Source: Castanea sativa (Eukaryota > Streptophyta > Magnoliopsida > Fagales > Fagaceae). From it: DNA of 64,000 nt. Made by a program: the position numbers and the translations under genes. The notes under the pieces are model-generated. The model was not told the origin of the DNA. It made no database searches and saw only the letters and a list, made by a program, of their open reading frames with translations. Of the stretch, positions 12,723 through 25,034 are shown piece after piece. The stretch lies in the NCBI RefSeq assembly GCF_040712315.1, contig NC_134017.1, positions 48,047,636 to 48,111,635 of the forward strand, written 5' to 3'. Each line of letters starts with the position of its first letter. Position 1 is the stretch's first letter.

Positions 12723-12806
12723 TGACGTGGCCATTTGGGTATGATGTGGTTGATCCACGTGGCAAAACAGGAAACCGAGTCTTAGAGACTCGATTTCAAT
12801 TTGGGG
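12594..12806. repeat. Left sub-terminal palindromic modules
   Basis: There are four imperfect palindromes of about 24 bp with half sites of the type AATCGAG / CTCGATT, near 12,596, 12,629, 12,695 and 12,774. They are separated by ACGTGG-containing spacers. Regularly iterated palindromes in MULE ends are plausible transposase binding sites or promoter elements. Confidence 0.85.
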
Positions 12807-12829
12807 TTTTTTCAAACTTAACGCCTCTC

Positions 12830-13129
12830 ACACAAATACTCTCCCCTCTCTCTAACACAGCAGACTCTCACGCTCTCACTCTTCCTCTCACCCACCCTCA
12901 CTCTCACACACCGAACCTCACTCAGTCTCACTCGCTCACCCTCTCCACTCTCACTCAGTCTCCACCCTTTTCCTTCAATCTACGCGGTCTCTCAAAGCTA
13001 AAAAAAACGTGAGTGCTTTGTACAAAGTACAATGGGAAAAATATGAGAAAACCTTGATTGCGAAATCTGAGAAAACCTTGCTCTGCGCCTCCACTGCCTC
13101 CCTCTTGCTCACAGAGAACAACTTGTAAG
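12830..13129 (+). promoter_or_regulatory. Probable non-coding leader exon of the PMD gene
   Basis: A CT-rich stretch (12,830-12,990) follows the terminal repeat. A strong donor AAG|GTAAGTG ends the block at 13,129. The acceptor TTTTTGTGCAG ends at 14,481, two bases before the PMD ATG. This predicts a leader exon and a ~1.35-kb 5'-UTR intron, with transcription starting in or next to the terminal repeat. An alternative donor GTGAGT lies near 13,010. Confidence 0.5.
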
Positions 13130-13460
13130 GTAAGTGAATCTGGGTTTATTAGAATGGGTATTTTCTGTGTGTGTGTTTGGTTTGGGATTTTGGGTTTGCT
13201 TTGGCCGTGTTGGTATGCTTGTGAATTGAATTGATGTAGGCTATTGTTTATCATTTGCTTTGGCCGACGAGCTTCACTCTGGTGTACACACTCTTTCTAT
13301 TGTCACTAACACACCTCAACAAGCTGAAGCCAAAACCCAATACCCAATAAATAGTCAGTAGTTATATATTTCTCAACGTTATTATTTCCATTTCCATTTC
13401 CATTTCCATGTGACAGAGATTTTTACTTTTTTTTTTTAAACTGCTTTTGCTATTATTATG

Positions 13461-13930
13461 ATTGCTAAGAAAACTGTCTACTGTAAATAACTATATCCAG
13501 ATTTGTAATAGAAGAGGTATGATTTTAGCATGAACTGTTTTTGTTATTCAATTGTGCTATTGCTTATGAGTTATGGGGTGTGTTTGCATAAGCTGTTTTT
13601 TGAGTTTAAAGTGAGTGTATGTAAAAAAGGTACGAGGCGTTTGGGTTTTAAAAATGCTCTGTTAAGTTCTTAAAGTGCTTAACCATTGCTAAGAAAACTG
13701 TCTACATCAATACTATATCCAGATTTGTAATAGAAGAGGTATGATTTTAGCATGAACTGTTTTTGTTATTCAATTGCGCTATTGCTTATGAGTTATGGGG
13801 TGTGTTTGTATAAGCTGTGTTTTGAGTTTAAAGTGAGTGTATGTAAAAAAGGTACGAGGAGTTGTGGTTGCAATTCAGAGTTTTGGGTTTTAAAAATGCT
13901 CTTTTAAGCTCTTAAAGTGATTAACCAAAT
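13461..13930. repeat. Tandem duplication, period 224 bp, in the PMD 5' intron
   Basis: 13,461-13,684 is repeated from 13,685 with few differences. The second copy carries a short insertion (GTTGTGGTTGCAATTCAGAG). It lies wholly within the predicted 5'-UTR intron and so does not affect coding. Confidence 0.85.
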
Positions 13931-14482
13931 GGTCCCATGGTCTTTAGTTTTTATTGTTTTCGGATCCAATGCATGTTGCCTAAGAGGGTTTTGGACTTAA
14001 GTTTTTATTATTGTTGAAGTTGAACTAAACAACTCCATGTTTTAAGATCTTTGTTCGAGTGGTCTTGTACTTTTGCATCTAGTGATCTATTGTGGATTTT
14101 ATAAATTCACTTTCTTTTCGCTTGTGTTTCTCTTGTAAAATGTTAGGAGGGCTTTAAAGAGACTTCTTGTTGAGTGGCCTAGGGGATGAAAGGTAATTTC
14201 ATTAGGTGAATGGAGAGTGGAGACACAGTTAGCTCTACAACACAATTTAAGGAACATGGGATTGAGGGGGTTTTAGGCTTCGGAAGCTTGGATTTTTCAA
14301 TCAAGCTCTCTTGGGGAAATAGCTATGGCGTTATGCCATAGAATTAGTCCTTTTATGGATTAGGGTTGTGGGAGTAAATTTGGTGAGATAGGGATCAATG
14401 ATGTCTTGTTTAGTTATACCTACTTCCATAAGCATATTATGTGTTCATTTCTCAAACTAACTGCTTATCATTTTTGTGCAGT

Positions 14483-17346
14483 ATGGCTACTGCAAATGCT
14501 GGGCGGATTGACTATACAGAGCCTGGACCCATTGACAGGTCGGTGTTGTCAAAGCAGCTCAAGCATCGGTCCGAAGCTATTTGGAATGGGCAGGTAAAAC
14601 ATAACACTTAAGATTTAACTAATGTACATGCATTTAATTTATACAATGTACATGCATATGCCACCCATATATTAATCCATGGTTCTATTCTGTGCAGGAT
14701 CTAGGATCCGTTACCTGCCGTAGCCGTAGTTCAGAGTTCTCCAATAGAGAGCCAATGGTGGACAACCAAGTCAGGAACATCATCAAGGCAGTTGGTTTGG
14801 AGGGACTCCTTTGGGTCCCGGGTAGAGAGATTGACCATGGTCTGATAATTGCCTTAGTGGAGCGATGGCGGCCCGAGACTCACACCTTCCACATGCCACA
14901 TGGTGAGATCACCATCACATTGTAGGATGTGGAGGTTCTTCTCGGGCTTCCTGTTGATGGTGACGCTATAACAGGGAGCACGCAGAAAACTTAGGTGGAT
15001 GTGTGCCGGGACTTCCTTGGCTTTCGACCTATAAATCAAGACAACCATAAGCAACTTATTGGTCAGAGGATTCTCATCAACCAGCTTTTGGAGCAAGTTG
15101 CCGATCCATTGCCGCCTAATGTTGAAGAGGACCAGCTGCATAAGTACGCACGATGATACATCCTAGCGCTACTGGGGGACACAATATTCATGGACAAATC
15201 CGGCGATAGGGTGCATCTAATGTGGGTGCAACAGTTGGAAGACCTTCGTAACCCACGAAGGTACAGTTGGGGAAGTGCTTGCCTTGCATGGTTGTACCGA
15301 GAGCTATGCAGGGCAAGCGAGGACACCAGTCAGATTGGTGGGTGCTTACTGTTACTCCAGTATTGGGCATGGGCCAGGTTCTCCTATTTGTGCCCCGCAG
15401 TTGAGCATGGTCCGCCAGTGGGTGCTTATGGTCCTCCAGTGCGTGGTCCATTGTCCCTGAAGGAAGTCTTTACCTCATGCACGTCATATACATTATGCGA
15501 TCATTCCCTAAGCCTATAATAATGTAACTTGATTTTATTTATTTATTTTAAAGGCTTCTAGCAATTTTTTATGTCAACATTGCGTAAATTTCAATTAGAG
15601 GTTCAATATATATGATCACGTTAATATACTCTAATTTTGTGATTGTCATGTGGCTTGTATGTGCTTTGTTTTTTATAATCGAGTTTCTTATTCTATTGAT
15701 ATTATTAATTAAGTAAATATCTATAAGATGATCTCAGTAGTTATATGTGATTACATTATAGTTTTAACATTGGAATTATCTCTGTACGAAAGTTGTAGAT
15801 ATTGATCTATTGCAACTGATTGTAGGTGGTTGTGGGTCCCAAACAAGAAAAATAGGCCCGCCCACATCTTCAGGGACAGGTATCGCGAGCAAATAGCTTC
15901 AATGTTGCCAGGCCAGGTATGAAAATGCATTGTTTTACATGTTTAGGAACAAGATATAGGTTTGGTGAGCTTTGAAATATAAACATTGCTACCTAATGTG
16001 TTGTGTACTTGTTTTTTGGCTGTTGTAGGTGGTGTGGCAGCCATATGAAGCTGAGTTAGAGGACCTTCTGCCATGGTGCGTTGCAGGGAGGGCCGTGTGA
16101 ACGGCAACGGTGCCACTTGTATGTTTCCACCTAGTAGAAAAACATACACCGGATCGTGTCGTTCGTCAATTTGGGATGATCCAAGAAATTTCTCGCAATG
16201 TTGACACCGACACTGTGCTTCATGGCATTGATTTGAGGGAGAAATTCAGTGTTGATTGGATGCGAAAACATGTTGTGCATATCGATGAGTAGGGTAATCG
16301 CCTTCAACGGCGTTGTGAAGCAGTGCTTGGTGATATGCCTTCACAGCACGAGTACCACGACTGGTTCAAAAGGATAACTCGGAGGTTCATAGATAGGCCT
16401 GGTGCTATAGTGACTCTGCTGGTAACTTCTCAATGTCTTCTACATCTTACCATACTGAAATAGCATGAAACCACTGTTTAGATAACATGATAGTATCACA
16501 TTTTTTGCTTAGCACTTGGTCTCTCTATAATTTGCAATTATTACTAGCAGAACCAATTCTGAACCAACATTTATTTTATTATCGATTGGCATTGTTGATT
16601 TGGTATTGCATTAATAATATGTGTGGTTTTTCCATGTGCAGATTGAGGGATACGTCCGTTTTTTGAGGCGTCACCCAGTGGGCACGGAGGACCACAAGGA
16701 CATTACTGAGGTCCTGACGGCAGTGCATGCAATTGAACGTGTACAACCTCCTATTCCTGAGGCCACGAATGAGGAGGCACCTACTCCTACGGGCCCAAGC
16801 ACTACTAAGGGCCCAAGCACGAGCACAACCCCAGCCGGATGTCTCCCTCGTCCGCTTGTTGCTAGCCCTCGGGTTGTCCCTACCCCCGATCCTTCTTCAT
16901 CCACCCCACATCCATCCCCTACCCCCACCATTCCTTCACCCACCCCACATCCATCTCCTCGCCCCACCATACTGACACCCACTCCACATCCTTGTCCTGG
17001 GTCTGACATTTGTCCACCCACTCCACGGTCATTTCCTCAGCTGTTACCCATTCCATCCTTTGACCTGGGTATTGATCCAACTCCACCTGACATGCAGCAG
17101 GAGCCACCCTCCCACAGTACATCTACTGCCCTGTCTTCAGCCATCGACCTACCCCATGTTCAGGCTGAGCAGACTGTTGGGTTACCTGCAGTGGCAGAAG
17201 GTCGGCCGAAACGCATATCAAAGGCACCTCCTTGTGGGACAGAGGGGCACAAACATGGACACAATGCTGGGCTCGAGGCATCTGACGAAGGACATGCAAG
17301 ACCTCCTCCTCATTATACGAGACGGCATAAGATTCAAAAAAGGTAA
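14483..17346 (+). pseudogene. Plant mobile domain (MAIN-like, PMD) gene of the MULE, with five premature stops
   Basis: Predicted exons are 14,483-14,593, 14,698 to about 15,500 (exact donor unclear), 15,826-15,916, 16,029-16,421 and 16,642-17,346. Family signatures are [14 protein letters not shown], the VEVLLGLPVDG core, RYSWGSACLAWLYREL and LLQYWAWARFSYLCP. The tail is rich in Pro, Ser and Thr (repeats of PHPSPTPT) and ends in basic residues. Without the stops the protein would be about 690 residues. In-frame stops sit at 14,923 (TAG), 14,992 (TAG), 15,154 (TGA), 16,098 (TGA) and 16,290 (TAG). Context suggests one replaced Gln and four replaced Trp. No frameshift is seen. PMD proteins include Arabidopsis MAIN and MAIL1, nuclear proteins linked to silencing and gene expression, and PMD genes are known inside plant MULEs. 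Here it occupies the place mudrB has in MuDR. Confidence 0.88.
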
Positions 17347-18470
17347 CTCAAAGCTGAATGTGAAACAACACACTTTATAACTAGTGGGTAGAAATGTTTT
17401 CACATTTCAATCTACTATTGATTACTTCATGATATTATTATGGAGATCAATATGATTTTAACGTACATTTTTGGAAGTAGGTGATGGGAACGAGTACAGA
17501 GGGGGCCAAAATGACAGTGATGCAGGTGTAGAAGACGGTAAGCAACTACTCTGACTTTGGCGGTTAAATCAATGGCCATTGTCTGCTACTATGGTAAAGT
17601 CTTGGGCTGCCAAGCCTAAGTAACAATTGAGTTTGAGTCTTGAGAGTTGAGAGTAGCTGCTTAATGCATATGTCATGAATGGTTGGACCCGATTGAGAAG
17701 TATGTGCATGTTTTATCTCTAAGTTACCAACATCTTCAATTGAATTATTTGCTTTGCACATGAATCTGATCCTAAACCATGTTGCTTATGTACTCGCTGT
17801 ACGTGGTTGACACGTGGTATTTTTGCCAAGTTTTTTAGTTTTTACTTTTTCAGAGATTCTAAATCTAGGACATGGTTTGATTTGATGTTGGTGTTTGTAA
17901 AGGACTAGGATAGATATGTTTCAAATGCAACCCTGAAATTTTTGACTCATGAGCTGATGAGCGTACTTTCTCTGGTAATGATGTAGATTAACCACAAAAT
18001 AAAAAAAAAAGTAAATTTTTTTTTGTTGAGAAACACGTATATAATGGACACGTATATAATGGAGAGGATGAAATAAAAAAATACACTCACACGTCAATAC
18101 CACGATAATACTAAAACTGTATGCAGAATAAAAAAAAAAAATTTAAATATTTATTTATTTATTATGATGATGGTATTAAACTAATCATACCTCAATTTGT
18201 AAGTTTTTTAATAGATCTCCATTAAAAGTAGCTACAAGTCCATAAGCATTTTTCTTCCATAATTTACTTCACAGTGAAGCTAATACGAAAGGTTGATACC
18301 CATTTATGTTGTAGTGTTTCTTGTGTTGGGAGGTATCCTTGTTGAGTGATTGTTGAATAATGTAATCGTTTAAACGAATCCCTGTATTAAAGTTTTTTTT
18401 TTAATGAGTTATGTTTATGTAGAGTTTTTATTTGAATCTTTATGTGGATGACTGTAAGCATTGTTTGCAG
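17347..18470. other. MULE interior without a supported gene
   Basis: Near 17,482-17,538 a short open segment flanked by splice-like signals (AG|GTGATGG, GACG|GTAAGC) may be a last, alternative 3' exon of the PMD gene. Beyond it I see only AT-rich non-coding DNA. Confidence 0.35.
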
Positions 18471-18576
18471 CCTGATAGATCAGATGAACAGGCCAGAGTT
18501 GAAGCTACTGGGGGTGGAGTCATCTTTGTGAATGGAGCTCGAGTTGAAGGCATTCTTGCAATGTCCCGAGCAATAG
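18471..18576 (+). pseudogene. Captured single exon of a protein phosphatase 2C
   Basis: The 35-codon exon reads [15 protein letters not shown] then [16 protein letters not shown], the conserved PP2C segment around the LAMSRAIGD motif. It is bordered by TTTGCAG and GTAATA, intact splice sites. Group A (ABI1/AHG3-like) plant phosphatases look closest from memory. No neighbouring PP2C exon was found, so it is a fragment and cannot make an enzyme. Codons are uninterrupted, which suggests a recent capture or tolerance. Confidence 0.82.
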
Positions 18577-19831
18577 GTAATATTTTACACATTTAACCAA
18601 AGTATTTCCTTGTCAAATTACATTTACGACCACATGGTATTGGTATGACTCCTAAATGTTCTTATTGCATGATTACCATTTGTGGTTTTATAAGGTAACA
18701 TTTTAAGTTCAATTGAATGCGATTTTTCGTTTCTTATTTTTTTTAAGTGGTTCTAGCAAATGAAAATGCTTCTGAAACTATGGTTGTTTGTACACCATAT
18801 AAGTTAGCAACATGCATTGTCTTTATCATTTTCACAATGTATTCTCTTTTGACTTAATGATTGAATGCGTCTCTTGAAGGTTGTAGTAACAAACATATAG
18901 GGACTGCATTCCTTTTTTTTTTCTTTTTTTTTTCTGGTAAACCCTTTAAATTGTGAGGCACTCTGGTGAATTGAGAAGTCAGATGGGTTATGTCATTTTG
19001 TGTCAGTTTACATTAGGATTCAGCTATTTGTGCATCAAGCAGGTCAATCCTTGAAGTGGCCAAGTACAGAACTTCCAGTACAATGAAGTGGTTAGTCTGA
19101 TCTTGGCTTGCCTCTTGACTTACAACTGAAGTTGTCTTCCAAAAACCAGTATAACAAACTTTGCCATGGTGATCAATGGTAAACATTCTTAATTCATGTC
19201 TTGGTTTTTGAAGATGTTTCATCTCTCATGTTGAAAAAGGTTGAACAATAATGAACATCTTCTCGTATGTCCTTAGTGTAAAAAAGGTTCCTTGACGTTT
19301 TTAGGAAATTTAATATCATGCAATTATAATATGGACATGAAGCTTAGCTTGTCTGTCATTATACATTGGAATCTGAGTGGGAGATTCTTTTTCAATATAA
19401 AATTTACTTGAGCACCTATAAAGACAACAACCAAATCATGGGTCTTGTTTTATTTTTATGGGAGTTTGGTTATTTGGATTCTGACAGTAACATTTGAAGA
19501 GCTGAGTTGTCAAGATGTGACCTTGTTTAATAACTCACCGTGATCCATTATAGTGAAGAGGAACTAAAATGGCTTAACCATGACAGATGTGATTATGGAC
19601 TCTGCATGTTAAGCTTAAATGGCAGTAGGTGTTCATGGATAACTGAGAGAGATAAAGTAGCTGTTAGGTTATGTGAATGTAGTTTATGGTACTAAGCAGA
19701 GTTATTTGTTGATGTGTATATCAGTTTCTTATTTGTGTAGGATTGTTGTCTTCATATTATGTGGCTGCATCTGGGATAATGGCTAACATGTTTGAGTCAT
19801 TTTTGTATAGCTGAAAACCTCTAAGCTGAAG
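18577..19831. other. MULE interior, non-coding
   Basis: AT-rich, with no gene recognised. It may hold intron or flanking DNA that came with the PP2C exon or with the SEC22 exon to the right. Confidence 0.35.
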
Positions 19832-20014
19832 ATGGTGAAGCTAACTTTGATTGCCCGTGTAACTGATGGTCTTCCACTAGCAGAGGGTCTGGATGATGGC
19901 CGTGATTTAAAAGATGCTGAATTCTACAAACAGCAAGTGAAGGCTTTGTTTAAAAACCTATCAAGAGGTCAGAATGAGGCTTCAAGGATGTCAATTGAAA
20001 CTGGCCCTTACGTG
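19832..20014 (+). pseudogene. SEC22: Captured first exon of SEC22 (longin-domain R-SNARE)
   Basis: The segment reads MVKLTLIARVTDGLPLAEGL, then GRDL..AEFYKQQVKALFKNL and SRMSIETGPYV. This is a near-perfect match to the start of plant SEC22, the vesicle SNARE of ER-Golgi traffic. It covers only the first ~61 residues, part of the longin domain. The remaining longin domain, the SNARE helix and the membrane anchor are absent. No stop interrupts it. The following bases (NGIL...) look like an intron read-through or a novel sequence. Confidence 0.88.
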
Positions 20015-20629
20015 AATGGTATCCTTGTGAGATTTTTCATGTGTGTGTGTGTGTATGTATTTTCCCAGTATTACTTACAACTCAGATAGAAACAACAGTA
20101 TTATTTCTGTTACAATGAGTACGCAATCTGTTTATAGTTTAGAGAGTATTCAAACACAATGTGAAACCCAACTTGATTCAATCTACCCAAAACTGAAACC
20201 GCAATTGAATTGGGGTTGGCTTCAAACACAACGTGAAATTATGGAGATTTTATATCCATAATAGATGATTGTGAGATATTGAGTTCCTTGTAGGCGTTGT
20301 GGTCTAGTTAAAATTGTTCTATCATATTTACCTAACTAATGCAAGATTTGATGGGGATAGCAGCTTCAGTTTAGAAATTATGCTGTCTTTTTCAACATGT
20401 CTCTATGCTGAAGTACCCTACTTTTATATAAATATTTTCTGGGTTTCTTTTAAAATATACCTTTTTTTACTTGTTGGGTTCTATTAAAACAAGCATAGCT
20501 TTTTGACTCCTTCATTGTGCTAGAACCACTGTTGATTCAACCTTCTCTTCGTAAACAAGAGTTGGCATGTGAAGAAAAATAATGAGCTATTGTGTCTATT
20601 GGCAATACTAAAATTTTATAGTTTACAAT

Positions 20630-21870
20630 ATTAGCTTGGTTCATACAAGTATAAGAAAATATTTTGAATTATTGAACTAATGAATTAAGGAGGGGCATAC
20701 TATCTGCGGCAAGATTAATGTTACAGTGTCTTTTAGGTAGCATCCAAAGGTATTTCCTTTTCTAATGTCCCTATTGTTCTAAACTTGCTAATTTCTTCTT
20801 GCTTATGTGTTGCACTATAAATCCACAGACCATTTCCAATGATTTTGGGGTGTAATGAACTTGATTGTGCTGTTTGAAGAAGAGATTGCGAGTTGGTCGA
20901 TACTGATATACTGCACTAATAATTATGTTTAAGGATTTCTAGGTTGAGATTAGGCTTAAAGAATAGCTAAATATGGCTATAAACTCTAGAGAACAAATGC
21001 ACAAAGGATAGTAAGGAAGAAAAGGAAGAAGAAAAAAACAGCGTGGGTGAGAGAGAGATGAGACAAGATTGCCTCAGAATTAGAAGGAGGTCTTTTTTGG
21101 AGTTTTAGCTAGAGAATAATTACTAGAATATTTACTGTCAGTTGGGTGCAACCACTTAAAATTCTAATTATTGATGTTTTTAGCTGTTTGTCCATAACTT
21201 GCTTAAATGGAGATGACATCTGTATAGTGTTTTATTTTATTATATTTTTTTGCTACTGATGTTTTGGAAAATTTCTTTACCTCTTTATGCAGAGATATTT
21301 TGAAGTGCAAAGCTAATTTTTGAAAGGGTGCCAGCAGGAAACAAGGGACAATTGGTAAAAACATCTCGCATCCTAAGTATGTGATTAGCTTTTTGTTCTA
21401 TCTTTTTCTTATGATGAGAAACATCTCAGTTGATCTCATATGCAGAACCAATTGAGGGCTCTATAATTGTGAAGCAAGTCAGCTAATGAAGCATACGGAA
21501 ATCAAGGTTTTATATCTTACATAATCGTAGCTTGGTTCATAAGGTGTATAAGAAAATGAGTTGAAATTATAGAAGTAATGAACGATGAAGTTTATACAGG
21601 ACAAAAGCAAGGTTATAGTGTCTTTTAGACTCCATCCAAAGGTAGACCTTTTCTATCATCCTTAGAGTTGAAAACTTTGGGGATTTCTTCTTGGTCTGGT
21701 GTTGCATTAAAGATCCTTAAGTGTCCTTTTCCTATTAATTTGGGTCCTATAATAGTGATTATACTTTCAGAAGAAAGGTATGTCAGTTGGTCTAGAATGG
21801 CAGCAGGCATTGTTCTAGAGTAATAATCAGAAGTGTTAGGAATTTTAAAATTGAATTAGACTTAAGGAAT
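20630..21870. repeat. Diverged direct repeat of ~350 bp
   Basis: 20,630-20,975 and 21,524-21,870 share the same order of motifs (GCTTGGTTCATA, TATAAGAAAAT, GTGTCTTTTAG, CATCCAAAGGTA, TTTCTTCTTG, AGTTGGTC). They show many substitutions, so the duplication predates other events in the element. Confidence 0.7.
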
Positions 21871-21933
21871 ATATATGTGTGGTTAAAATTCTGCAGAGTG
21901 AAGCAAAATATATATGTGTGTGTGTGTGTGGGT

Positions 21934-21937
<4 letters not shown>

Positions 21938-21969
<32 letters not shown>
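21938..21969. repeat. GA microsatellite
   Basis: About sixteen GA units follow a short GT run (21,916-21,930). Confidence 0.95.
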
Positions 21970-24115
21970 ATTGCATATACGGAGAAAGAGATTGCATATA
22001 TGGAACTTATGACTTAGGTTTGTGGTCCTTCACTTTTGTCTTTGTTTGTTTCAACATGTTCCTTTGCTTTGGCCTGTTATGTCTATTTAGACATTATGTT
22101 GGAAAGATTTGTTTCGTATGTTCTGATGCTATCGGCTGTCACATATCTTTCGACTTGTGTCTCTGTATTTGTTCATTATCATATGTTTTTATTTTGTGGC
22201 TAGTTTTCCTCCTTACGCTCTAAAGTCCTTCAGTTTGAGATCATCTTGAGCTTTAGTCTACAGTTAGTAATCTTAACACTGATACAGGTATCTCCAAATA
22301 TTGTAGGTAATTTTAGCTTTACAGAAGAGATTACAGTGAAATCTGCTGGAGTTGCTGCCATGAATATTGTGTCCAAGAAATTGAAGAAGAAACATAACAT
22401 CACTAGCATGAAGCTGCATAAACATGGGCTGATGCTATAAATGGCTGGGCGTTCCTTGCCATGCATTCGAGTGCAAGATATGCACATTGTGTTACAAACA
22501 TGTAAGCATGAATTACAATTTCTTACTCAATTTACTTAGATATTGTATACATGTTGGCCAATGAGTTATGTCATTTATCTTTCTAATGCTTCACTTTCCC
22601 TTCTTTTCCCAGATGGTCGAGAGAGTAGAAAAATATGAACATATATGTTGAGCCACGCGTGCGAGAGGAACAATTGAACAGAGTCATCTTACTTCAACTT
22701 CGTACAAACTTGGAAAGATGGTGAGCAGTGAAATTTTTGTAATTGGAAGATGTTCAACAACTACTACTGACTCAATTGTTCCATGTGTAATTCAATATAC
22801 ATACTTTCTCCACTTCTCATTTAAATTGTTCAATCCATGTTTTTTTTTTTTCAAAATTTTTTTCTTTAAATAGATTTTTAACCATTGCCCTAAGGGCATC
22901 CGTTAACATTTTTGTTTAAAATTTTAAAAATAAATTAATATTGTCCAAGTCTTATCACTCTGTTAAGCCACGTAGGATATATAAACTAACGGACATAGAT
23001 AGAAGCTTGAAAAATAGAACATTTTGCAAAGTTTTAGGGAGGAAAATTGAACACTCTTTTGCTGTGACTGGGTCCAAACCAACTTTCTCTTGAGCAATTA
23101 ACCTTCAATCCAATTTTGCAAAAAGCAATTTTCCTTTTCATGGCTCTAACTATTTGTTTGAAAACAACTTATCTAGCATTTTTTGCTGAAAGTATGCACA
23201 GGAAAGTAATAAAATAAAAATAAAAACAAATAGATTATAGAGGCAATTAAAGTTGATCTTACAGGATGTTTTGCGCTGTACAACCACTGATTAGTAAAAT
23301 ATTGTTCTTTGTTAATTGCATCAAACTATAATTATGTCTTGTAAAATCTTTGTTTAAACACAAATGAAAGACTCCATTATTCATTATTGCTAGCACCTTT
23401 TATTCAAAGCTGCCCATTTTTTTATGTTTATGTACTGAATTTTTCCTCACATGAATTATAGGGATTTTGATGGTAAATTATGATTAAATACAACATGCCA
23501 ATTATTCATTATGAAGTTCTTTTGTATATATTGAGAAAAATCTTTGTTTCCTCTGGCCTGATTTGCAATGCCATGTGTAGGATTGTTGGGGTTGGCACAA
23601 ATCCTCAATAGGGAAGTCGAAGTTAGCTTCATGATTGAATTAGCAAAGTTAAAATCTTTATTGGGATGTACATGCCTTTCACATGTTTGAATTATAAGTA
23701 GACATGGGGGGTTTGTTTGTGGGTAAATGCATGCGGGGTAGAAAGTCAATTGAAACCAGCTCTGTGATTTTGGAGGGAGTTACAGTACCAAGAAACATTG
23801 TTCAAAAAATAAAAAAGTATCCTCACATTACCATGCGTCTCTTGAAATATGCATTGAACTGTTAATTAAACAAGAGTTTACATCACTAAAAAAAAAAGTC
23901 TTAAAGTGATTGTCTTTCTGCCCAATTTTACCTAACTAATATGAACAATGGAACATGATTAATTGCCTTGTTTAGTGCTTCATGTTAGATTTAAAAATGT
24001 ACGCACTCTTCATTTTTGTAGGACAATAGCACATACAGATTTGAAGCTAGAATTGTCCCTCCATCCCTAATAAACTTTGAAAATAGGCAACCAACTATTT
24101 GATAACTCTTCAAGA

Positions 24116-24431
24116 TGCCTTAAGACAGTTAACCACAAAATCAGCTCTATATATTGAAAGTGGTTCAAGTCTCCAATGACTATATGTCCATAAACTCACA
24201 TCATAACCCACACCACCAGATAAAATCAATGATTGGGTAGAAATGTTGTTGATTTCGTCATTTTATGGAGGTTCATATGGCGGCCGGTTTTCAAGTTCTG
24301 CTTCAGCAGCAGTGAGATTCTCTTTAGCTTTAATGATTCTTTCTTGACGAGATTCTTCTTGCTTCCTCAGGTCTTCCATTTCTTTATATTTTTCCCTCGT
24401 ACTTGCACCCCCTATAGAAAATGTAAATGAA
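24116..24431 (-). repeat. Left arm of a ~315-bp inverted repeat, with a coiled-coil gene fragment
   Basis: Its reverse complement matches 25,468-25,780 almost throughout. Read on the minus strand it gives a coiled-coil segment (EMEDLRKQEESRQERIIKAK, then AAEAELENRPPYEPP) followed by a stop. The sequence resembles C-terminal regions of GMI1/DMS3-type chromatin proteins, but this is a memory-based guess. Arm and gene fragment are in better condition here than in the right arm. Confidence 0.8.
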
Positions 24432-24582
24432 TGGAAACCTGAGGATTTAGGATTTCAAGAGTGATACTGTCATTGAAAGAAGCTAGAGACTATCTTTCTC
24501 TTGAATTTCACAGCCAAGTGCCTGACATAGTGGCCTACATGAAAACCTTGCTGGAAACTGAAATCATATCGTGTCACTTTAG

Positions 24583-25034
24583 GTGCTACAAAGACACATT
24601 CAATCAAAGTTGCCCAGGTCTGGTTTCATATTTCTAAAAAAAAATTATTCATTTCCAAATGAAGCTAAATTTTTATGAAATAGAATTGATTGATTCTCCG
24701 TACCCTGGTCTCTCTTTTTTTGTCTCTCCCAGTGGATGCTCCAAATGTAATGGTGCAATTGGTTACATTGGCTCCATTGGAAATGAGAAGTTTGGAGAGG
24801 AGATGACAAAAAATTAAAAATCAGCGGGTGTTAATGTGAGTTTCTCTTCGTCTTAGACTTACAACTGAACGTTGGTTATGTCTTCACCTTCTTCCTCATG
24901 TTAAGACAATTATGAAAATTGTAATTAGGTACATTATTACAAGGATGAATCTACATCAACTGGAACCTGTGCTGTTTGTGTGGTTGGTGGTCAGAGGTCA
25001 GTTCATATGTCTGCACGTAATCTCGAAATGCAAG
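24583..25034 (+). pseudogene. ADK: Captured adenosine kinase fragment (three exons with introns)
   Basis: Three exon-like segments with splice sites occur in order: 24,583-24,617 (GATKTHSIKVAQ), 24,733-24,835 (WMLQ, then after a frame change GAIGYIGSIGNEKFGEE) and 24,929-25,034 (VHYYKDESTSTGTCAVCVVG). They match consecutive exons of plant adenosine kinase, the PfkB-family enzyme that phosphorylates adenosine to AMP. A frameshift after WMLQ and an in-frame TAA near the end of the second segment show decay. Catalytic C-terminal exons are missing. Retained introns indicate capture at DNA level. Confidence 0.85.

Larger units (their letters stand above)
20015..24115. other. MULE interior, mostly non-coding
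   Basis: It contains a diverged direct repeat (20,630-20,975 / 21,524-21,870), a GA microsatellite (21,938-21,969), and an open segment at 22,291-22,440 (TEEITVKSAGVAAMNIV...) with an AG before it. I cannot assign that segment; it may be another captured exon. The rest shows no gene. Confidence 0.4.

Noticed and set aside
16671..17122. Minus-strand and other-frame open segments over the PMD tail (Gly/Val-rich or Leu/Pro-rich)
   Set aside because: They mirror the Pro-rich codon repeats of the PMD tail in other frames.
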